Part shown: piece by piece, positions 59,080 through 64,000 of the stretch
Layout: every line of letters begins with the position of its first letter
How positions within the stretch are numbered: position 1 is the first letter of the stretch
The notes under the pieces: generated by a model
What the model saw: the letters and a program-made list of their open reading frames with translations, nothing else
The model's database searches: none
Told to the model about the DNA's origin: nothing
Made by a program: the position numbers and the translations under genes
Assembly: GCA_963739395.1 (NCBI GenBank)
Contig: CAVUAE010000001.1
Span: forward strand, 992,001 to 1,056,000
Length of the DNA: 64,000 nucleotides
Reading direction: 5' to 3'
Source: RBG-13-51-18 sp963739395
Lineage (GTDB): Bacteria; Chloroflexota; Dehalococcoidia; Dehalococcoidales; RBG-16-60-22

Positions 59080-60126
59080 ATGGACGAGAAAAAGTTGCGC
59101 CTTACCGAGACCGTCCACGGCGCGGGTTGAGCTTGCAAGATAGGTCCGGGCGACCTCGCTAAAGCGCTGGCAGGACTCAAGTTTCAGTCCCACCCTAATC
59201 TCATCGCGGGTATGGAGCGGGCGGAGGACGCCGGCGTTTATAAGCTCACCAAAGACCTGGCGATTGTCCAGACGGTCGACTTTTTTACACCGATTGTCGA
59301 CGACCCTTACGACTTCGGGCAGATTGCTGTTGCCAATGCCTTGAGCGATGTTTATGCCATGGGCGGTAAACCGCTGACCGCGCTTAACGTCGTCTGCTTC
59401 CCCCAGAATGCTCTGGACTTTTCTATCTTAAAGAAGGTGCTGGAAGGTGGACTCGATAAGATGCATGAGGCGGGCGTTATCCTCCTCGGCGGCCATACCG
59501 TGGATGACCCCGAGCTTAAGTACGGTCTGGCGGTAACGGGCACTATCCATCCGGCAAAAGTCGTCCATAACAACACCGCTAAAGCCGGAGACGTCTTAAT
59601 CCTCACCAAGCCTATCGGCACGGGTATTATCAGCACGGCGATAAAAGGCGGGACCGCCAGTAAAAGTGCCATCGCGGACATCGTTAAGTCCATGACTACT
59701 CTCAATCGCGCCGCCTCGGAAGCCATGCTGGAAGTGGGCGTAAGTGCCTGCAAGGATATTACCGGCTTCGGCTTGCTGGGTCACGCTTGTGAGATGATAC
59801 AAGGCACGAAAGTGGGCATGGAAATTAACGCCGCCGCTGTGCCCCTCTTCCCCGAAGTAAAAGAGTATTACACTATGGGCATGGTGGCTGGCGGCTTAAG
59901 TCGCAACCGCGACTACCGTAAAAGCATGGTGGACTTTGCCTCTGACGTGCCTGACTATTTAAAGGACATCCTCTTCGACCCCCAGACCTCCGGCGGCTTA
60001 TTAATAGCCGTCCCCCAGTCCAAAGCCCCCCGCCTTTTATCCAAACTACACGCACACGCCCTCACACAAGCCGCGATAATCGGCAAAGTAGTGGGGGAGC
60101 ATAAGGGGAGGATTAGGGTGAGTTAA
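59080..60126 (+). CDS. selD: Selenide, water dikinase SelD, a selenoprotein (TGA = Sec17)
   Basis: 348 residues if the TGA at 59128-59130 is read as selenocysteine. ATG 59080 (GAGGT 6 bases upstream) gives MDEKKLRLTETVHGAG-Sec-ACK, matching E. coli SelD, where Cys17 and Lys20 are catalytic. Metal and ATP residues follow in VQTVDFFTPIVDDPYDFGQIA and GGHTVDDPELKYGL. It makes selenophosphate from selenide and ATP. A frame starting only at 59212 would lack the active site. The organism must therefore have SelA, SelB and tRNA-Sec elsewhere. Confidence 0.94.
59128..59160 (+). promoter_or_regulatory. Sec codon and putative bacterial SECIS hairpin in selD
   Basis: TGA at 59128-59130, then AGGTC (59142-59146) / GACCT (59152-59156) with loop CGGGC, and weaker pairing outside. 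Its distance (11 bases to the stem) suits a bacterial SECIS within the coding region. Confidence 0.6.
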
Positions 60127-60150
60127 ATTTGTTTATGTTAAAATAAGGCG

Positions 60151-60603
60151 ATGAACGATAGGCTTACACCCACGCAACGCAGTCGCCTTATGTCTAAGGT
60201 TCATGGTAAGGATACGACCATAGAAGTCCGGGTGCGTTCTTACCTTCACAAAATGGGTTATCGTTTCAAAAAACATGCCGCTAATTTACCCGGCAGTCCG
60301 GATATAGTCCTTCCGAGATATAAAGCAGCCATTTTTATACACGGCTGCTTCTGGCATGGTCATTCGGGGTGTAAAAAAAGCCGTCTTCCTACGACAAGAC
60401 ACGATTTCTGGGAAGAGAAACGCCGAGCTAATCTTGAACGTGATACGAGGAAAATCAAGGAGTTGATTAACCTAGATTGGCGAGTCGCCGTAGTTTGGCA
60501 GTGTTCTCTAGAAACGACGAAAATTTTTACATACAACATGAAAAAACTGGAGGATTGGATAAAATCAGGTGGAAATGAATATATTATTCCAGAAAATATT
60601 TAA
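60151..60603 (+). CDS. vsr: Very short patch repair (Vsr) endonuclease
   Basis: 150 residues. SRLMSKVHGKDTTIEVRVR, then PGSPDIVLPRYKAAIFIHGCFWHGH with Asp51, His64 and His69 at the same positions as in E. coli Vsr. It nicks 5' to T of T:G mismatches that arise from deaminated 5-methylcytosine, or acts as a restriction nuclease in related systems. It lies 24 bases after selD and is convergent with the ATPase-methyltransferase pair. The AT content rises at this gene, as in the rest of the island. Confidence 0.92.
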   Translation: MNDRLTPTQRSRLMSKVHGKDTTIEVRVRSYLHKMGYRFKKHAANLPGSPDIVLPRYKAAIFIHGCFWHGHSGCKKSRLPTTRHDFWEEKRRANLERDTRKIKELINLDWRVAVVWQCSLETTKIFTYNMKKLEDWIKSGGNEYIIPENI

Positions 60604-60616
60604 GTTTTCGATTTTA

Positions 60617-62287
60617 TTATTTCCTGGCTAATAAATTATTGACTCGTCCCTTGATATTATTATAAACTGATGTCAACTTTGTTTTTGCTTCCTCAGTTAA
60701 AAGAGCAGTATGCATAAGCGCATCTCTAATAGGCCTATAATCTTTCGCATCTGTAGGGAGGCAGTTTTTAGTACCTCCTTTTTGCTTATCGACTAAATTC
60801 GCCAAACCTGTCATATCCAAGTAACTTATTTTACTTCCTTCTTGTCTAATATCTATGTTACAATTGCTGTTTTCCTTATTTTTTACTTCATTTTCTATCT
60901 TTTGTTTTATGAAATTTTCCGCCTCGGGAGACAACTTGATTTTTTTCCTAATTATATATTTTCTTATTAGATTTTCTGATATAAAACATTCTGCATAGGA
61001 ACCAAAATTAAATTTCGCATCCTCTAACAACACATCAAGCCACCCATTAATATCTTTCGCATTTGCTGAACCTTCGAGTGGAGTATACTCACCAGAAACA
61101 ATATAATATAGTTCCTCAGATTTTCTATCTCTCTTGGTTTTTCTTTCGTTATCTGGATCACCATCTTTTTTGAGCTCATTTCTAAATATGTCCCAATCTT
61201 CAATGATTTTGCTTAAAACATTATCCTTTAGACTTGTGAGAAACGCCGTAAATTTGGGATCTTCTGTAACAATGCCTTCTCGGCTGGTAGAGAACCTTTC
61301 CGTTTCGTCATCCATCCCGTTATAATGAATTTGTCCATATAAGTAGTCTTCAACAATACGAGCTGATGGAATATACTTTAAAATTCCTTTTTCGCGCAAC
61401 CTGCCATTAGCGAAAAGGTCTATACTAACTCTTTCATCGGTAGTTATTACTTTTAAGTCCTTTGGCGTTTCCACGGAAGCTATAAAACCACTAAAACCAC
61501 CTTCTACGGTTATCGTTTTCTTCCTTTTTACATCTTTCAGTTGGTTTTTAACATAAGGGTCATCGCACTCATTTATTATCCATAAGAATTGTGTTTTTAT
61601 TCCGAGGTCTTTAAGACAAGCGGTAGTGATCTTTTGACCATTGACAAACATATTGAATGAACTATCTAAAAGAGAAAATCTGAAATATAGAGCAAGAATT
61701 TTTTGTAAGTACTCCGGGCTGTTGTGTATTCCTTCTTTTAGGTTGTTAAAGCTGATGAGTGTCCCTTGCTTATGACCTTTAGTGTGATCACCAAATACTC
61801 CTATATCTAGCTTGTCTAACTGATATTTGTCTGGAGTTAAGTCATTAGTTATAGCTTTATCCAATCCTGTATTATCAATCGTCCCACCGACATAATCACT
61901 ACCGGCTGTCTTAGACATCACAGTAATTTTTTCTGCACAAGACAACAAAGCCAATTTACCAATTCCCTTCCTTCCGATATATGGCCTATGTTTTCGAGGA
62001 GATTTTGTTTCCCCACCTTTCCTTTTTGAGTATCCTATTTTTAAAAATTTATCTTGAAAATCGCTCCTTGACATGCCAGTTCCATTGTCTTTGATGATAA
62101 ATTTGTTATTCCCTTTATCAATAAATATTTCTACTTTCTCAGCATCAGCATCCCAGGCATTAGAAATAGCCTCCCCGAGCACAGTAACAAAACTCCTATA
62201 CAGATTCCTTCCAAGGTGATTTAAAACGCTTAAGGAGATTGCAAACGTAAACTGATCGTTACTTCCTGCTTTTTTAATCATCATCAC
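60617..62287 (-). CDS. GHKL (Hsp90/MutL/MORC-like) ATPase
   Basis: 556 residues. Bergerat fold motifs: N box GEAISNAWDADAEKVEI near residue 40, G1 IKDNGTGMS near 70, G2 GRKGIGKLAL near 105. The C-terminal half is novel to me, with no HATPase transducer recognised beyond the first 250 residues. Prokaryotic MORC-type ATPases of this kind are known beside Dcm and Vsr genes in restriction-modification loci (Iyer, Abhiman and Aravind). It overlaps the methyltransferase gene by 14 bases. AT-rich. Confidence 0.82.
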   Translation of the reverse strand: MMMIKKAGSNDQFTFAISLSVLNHLGRNLYRSFVTVLGEAISNAWDADAEKVEIFIDKGNNKFIIKDNGTGMSRSDFQDKFLKIGYSKRKGGETKSPRKHRPYIGRKGIGKLALLSCAEKITVMSKTAGSDYVGGTIDNTGLDKAITNDLTPDKYQLDKLDIGVFGDHTKGHKQGTLISFNNLKEGIHNSPEYLQKILALYFRFSLLDSSFNMFVNGQKITTACLKDLGIKTQFLWIINECDDPYVKNQLKDVKRKKTITVEGGFSGFIASVETPKDLKVITTDERVSIDLFANGRLREKGILKYIPSARIVEDYLYGQIHYNGMDDETERFSTSREGIVTEDPKFTAFLTSLKDNVLSKIIEDWDIFRNELKKDGDPDNERKTKRDRKSEELYYIVSGEYTPLEGSANAKDINGWLDVLLEDAKFNFGSYAECFISENLIRKYIIRKKIKLSPEAENFIKQKIENEVKNKENSNCNIDIRQEGSKISYLDMTGLANLVDKQKGGTKNCLPTDAKDYRPIRDALMHTALLTEEAKTKLTSVYNNIKGRVNNLLARK

Positions 62288-63320
62288 CCTCCCCTAAATT
62301 CCTAAGGATACTGCGTCCGATTACGACCCCTAGATTTACCGGAACGGCATTGCCTATATGTGCTCCAATCTTTTTGAAAGAAAACTCGGTCTTGGGGTTT
62401 AAAAAATCATATTCCGCGGGGAAAGTCTGTAGTAAAGCGCCTTCTCTTAATGAAAGCGCCCTATTTTGCTCAGGATGACCGAAGCGCCCTGTTCCGTAAT
62501 TATAAAATTGAGTCGTTATCGTCGGCCCGATAGAATTATCTTCCATTCTTGCATAAACACCGGAGTAACTCTTACCGGTTTTTTTCTTATGGCAAGGTGA
62601 TAAAAGCTCCTCATCCCAATCTTTCCATGTACCACCGGGCTTCGATTGTTGTATACGTTTTAAATTCAATTCTTTCAATACTGGTGCCCTATGTAAGGGA
62701 TCTTTTTTTGATACTTCGCCGGCTGAAATCGGTTCGAGGTCACCAATTACATCCTTGACTTTTACATATTCATTTTTAGAATAAGTAGGAGGGATGATAT
62801 TGATATCGCTTAGCCTAGAAGCTAGTAATACGAGTCTCTTCCGTGTCTGTGATATACCATAATCTGGGCAATAAATCTTACTCCAAGAAACATGATATTT
62901 CATCGAATTTAAATTATCGACAAAATCCTGAAATACTTGTGTATGGGATATTTCAAATACGTTTTCCATGGATACTATCGTAGGTTTCACTTCTGTTATT
63001 ATACGAGAAAAAGAATATAGCAATTTCCAATCTTGTTCTTTTGTCCGTTGCTTATTCTTTTGAGTGTGAGGAGAAAATGGTTGGCAAGGAGCACAGCCTA
63101 CTAAGATTTTTATGCAACCTTCGGGATATAGGGAGCTTACTTCATTGCCTGAAATATCTGTAATATCTGCGTGGATAAAATTACTGTCGTTATTTGCCTC
63201 GTAAGCATATTTACACGTATCATCGATATCAATACCGGCTACAACCGGCACACCGGTTTCTATCAAACCGTGAGTCAAACCACCTATTCCACAAAATAAA
63301 TCAATCGCCGCAATGTTCAA
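62274..63320 (-). CDS. DNA (cytosine-5) methyltransferase
   Basis: 348 residues with all core motifs: I DLFCGIGGLTHGL, IV GCAPCQPFSPH (catalytic Cys near 79), VI SMENVFEI, VIII QTRKRLVLLA, and X GAHIGNAVPVNLG. The recognition sequence is not predictable. It is the first gene of the minus-strand pair with the GHKL ATPase. Confidence 0.95.
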   Translation of the reverse strand: MNIAAIDLFCGIGGLTHGLIETGVPVVAGIDIDDTCKYAYEANNDSNFIHADITDISGNEVSSLYPEGCIKILVGCAPCQPFSPHTQKNKQRTKEQDWKLLYSFSRIITEVKPTIVSMENVFEISHTQVFQDFVDNLNSMKYHVSWSKIYCPDYGISQTRKRLVLLASRLSDINIIPPTYSKNEYVKVKDVIGDLEPISAGEVSKKDPLHRAPVLKELNLKRIQQSKPGGTWKDWDEELLSPCHKKKTGKSYSGVYARMEDNSIGPTITTQFYNYGTGRFGHPEQNRALSLREGALLQTFPAEYDFLNPKTEFSFKKIGAHIGNAVPVNLGVVIGRSILRNLGEGDDD

Positions 63321-63379
63321 TTAGGCAGTCTCCACCCTCATTCCTGTCATTATACACCACCCCGCCCCAACAATCTGTA

Positions 63380-63730
63380 CTAGTGTAGCTGTGCGGATAT
63401 CCTGTTAAGCAGCTCCTGGTCATTGTTAACGCCGCGGACATCCAGATTCGTCTTGCGGAAAGCCCGCACCATCGCCTCGATAAGTTTAGTCTTGCTTAAT
63501 TTTTTGCCCCCGCTGAACTTGGCGGTTGACGCCAGCGACTCCAGATAAGCGTCCTCCTCCCGGTTAAGGAAGACCGATAGTTTAATCATTGACGCCTTAG
63601 GCGATGCCGGGGGAGTGGGAGGTGCGGCTTGCCGGGACTGGGGAGTAGCCGCAGGCGCACGGTCGCCACCGGTAAGTCGGTCCAAAGCGGAACCATAAGC
63701 AAGTTCTTCGGTTATTTTAGCTCTTTTCAT
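63380..63730 (-). CDS. Ribbon-helix-helix-like ParA partner protein
   Basis: 116 residues from ATG 63730, with AGAGGTG upstream. The N-terminal third is followed by a Pro/Ala-rich linker (about 40-58) and a C-terminal IKLSVFLNREEDAYLESLA...KLSKTKLIEAMVRAF that looks like a ribbon-helix-helix DNA-binding module. It overlaps the parA 3' end by 14 bases, so it is a likely centromere-binding or ParA-stimulating partner, though it is not a canonical ParB. Confidence 0.65.
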   Translation of the reverse strand: MKRAKITEELAYGSALDRLTGGDRAPAATPQSRQAAPPTPPASPKASMIKLSVFLNREEDAYLESLASTAKFSGGKKLSKTKLIEAMVRAFRKTNLDVRGVNNDQELLNRISAQLH

Positions 63731-64000
63731 GTAGCACCTCTTTTGTGAATAATCGGTAGGCTTCTGCCCCATCGGAATTAGGGGCGTAGTTTAGAATAGA
63801 CATCCCTGCGGCCGGCGCTTCTTTAAAACGCACGCTAAGGGGTATGGTGGTTTTAAAAACTCTGATTCTATCGCCAAAAGCCTTCTTGGTAACCTCAATG
63901 ACCTCCTGACTATGCAGGGTGCGGGAGTTGGTCATGGTAAACAATATCCCCATAATTTCTAACGATGGATTAATTTTTTCCTGGACCCGGAGAATGGTCG
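63717..64000 (-). CDS. ParA-family ATPase, C-terminal part (runs off the window)
   Basis: Frame open to the window edge. Reading from the edge gives TILRVQEKINPSLEIMGILFTMTNSRT, then TTIPLSVRFKEAPAAGMSILNYAPNSDGAEAYRLFTKEV, which is the C-terminal third of Soj/ParA proteins. The ATPase P-loop lies outside. It drives chromosome or plasmid partition with the RHH-like partner. Confidence 0.9.
   Translation of the reverse strand, partial: TILRVQEKINPSLEIMGILFTMTNSRTLHSQEVIEVTKKAFGDRIRVFKTTIPLSVRFKEAPAAGMSILNYAPNSDGAEAYRLFTKEVLHEKS

Noticed and set aside
59212..60126. selD starting at the Met at 59212
   Set aside because: This start removes the catalytic loop. The upstream ATG at 59080 with Sec-encoding TGA restores a full-length, alignable SelD.

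Overview
This 64 kb window reads as chromosomal DNA from an anaerobic, uncultured Chloroflexota of the Dehalococcoidia type. That placement is an inference. It rests on the mix of genes (HrcA-GrpE-DnaK, ClpC, a B12-binding radical SAM protein, an archease, many short-chain dehydrogenases, a uroporphyrinogen-decarboxylase-like protein, MmgE/PrpD, a membrane HdrD-like Fe-S oxidoreductase, a selenoprotein SelD) and on intergenic DNA full of short palindromic repeats. Most genes are housekeeping. There is no rRNA, no CRISPR array and no transposase. I see one tRNA gene, tRNA-Pro(CGG), antisense to the end of mazG.

Layout. 0-3.3 kb: clpC and a biotinyl carrier domain. 3.3-6 kb: accessory DNA with a cyclase-like orphan protein, a head-GIN protein, tandemly duplicated micro-ORFs and a truncated copy of the cyclase-like gene. 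6-11.3 kb: radA, ispD-ispF-cysS and a DUF5679 protein. 11.5-16.8 kb: metallo-hydrolase, UroD-like protein, bicupin, flavodoxin, SDR. 16.8-19.5 kb: two RRM proteins and a zinc-ribbon protein, then a strong candidate for an unannotated structured small RNA, then a divergent DUF5343/small-gene pair around an operator-like inverted repeat. 19.5-33 kb: redox and acyl/CoA-type metabolism (ferredoxin-GltD-like fusion, FAD oxidoreductase, SDRs, MmgE/PrpD, cytochrome b-HdrD-like protein, a two-part MaoC-like hydratase). 33-45.6 kb: an Obg-NadD fusion, dnaA, fmt, mazG, tRNA-Pro, a phosphoglycerate mutase, lysC, a NifU-like protein and gyrA. 45.6-51.7 kb: a B12 radical SAM gene and a sulfatase-like gene, both interrupted by single-base frameshifts, with a toroid-fold protein and an arylsulfotransferase-like protein between them. 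51.9-56.2 kb: the heat-shock operon hrcA-orf-grpE-dnaK-small orf under a variant CIRCE operator. 58.6-60.1 kb: yedF-selD, where selD uses an in-frame TGA as selenocysteine. 60.1-63.3 kb: a small restriction/defence-like island (Vsr, MORC/MutL-like GHKL ATPase, C5 cytosine methyltransferase). The window ends in a ribbon-helix-helix partner gene and the 3' part of parA.

The most notable observations are the structured RNA at about 18176-18290 with a textbook promoter; DnaA with its DNA-contacting D-H-T-T-V motif changed to D-A-A-A-V; a CIRCE element with a symmetric base change; selenocysteine in SelD; reading frames (cysS, mazG) that have lost their usual stop and run through a repeat and terminator or antisense through a tRNA; an Shine-Dalgarno-masking hairpin before the zinc-ribbon gene; and the tandem micro-ORFs next to a dying cyclase-like paralogue. 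All calls come from reading the sequence. No database search was run.
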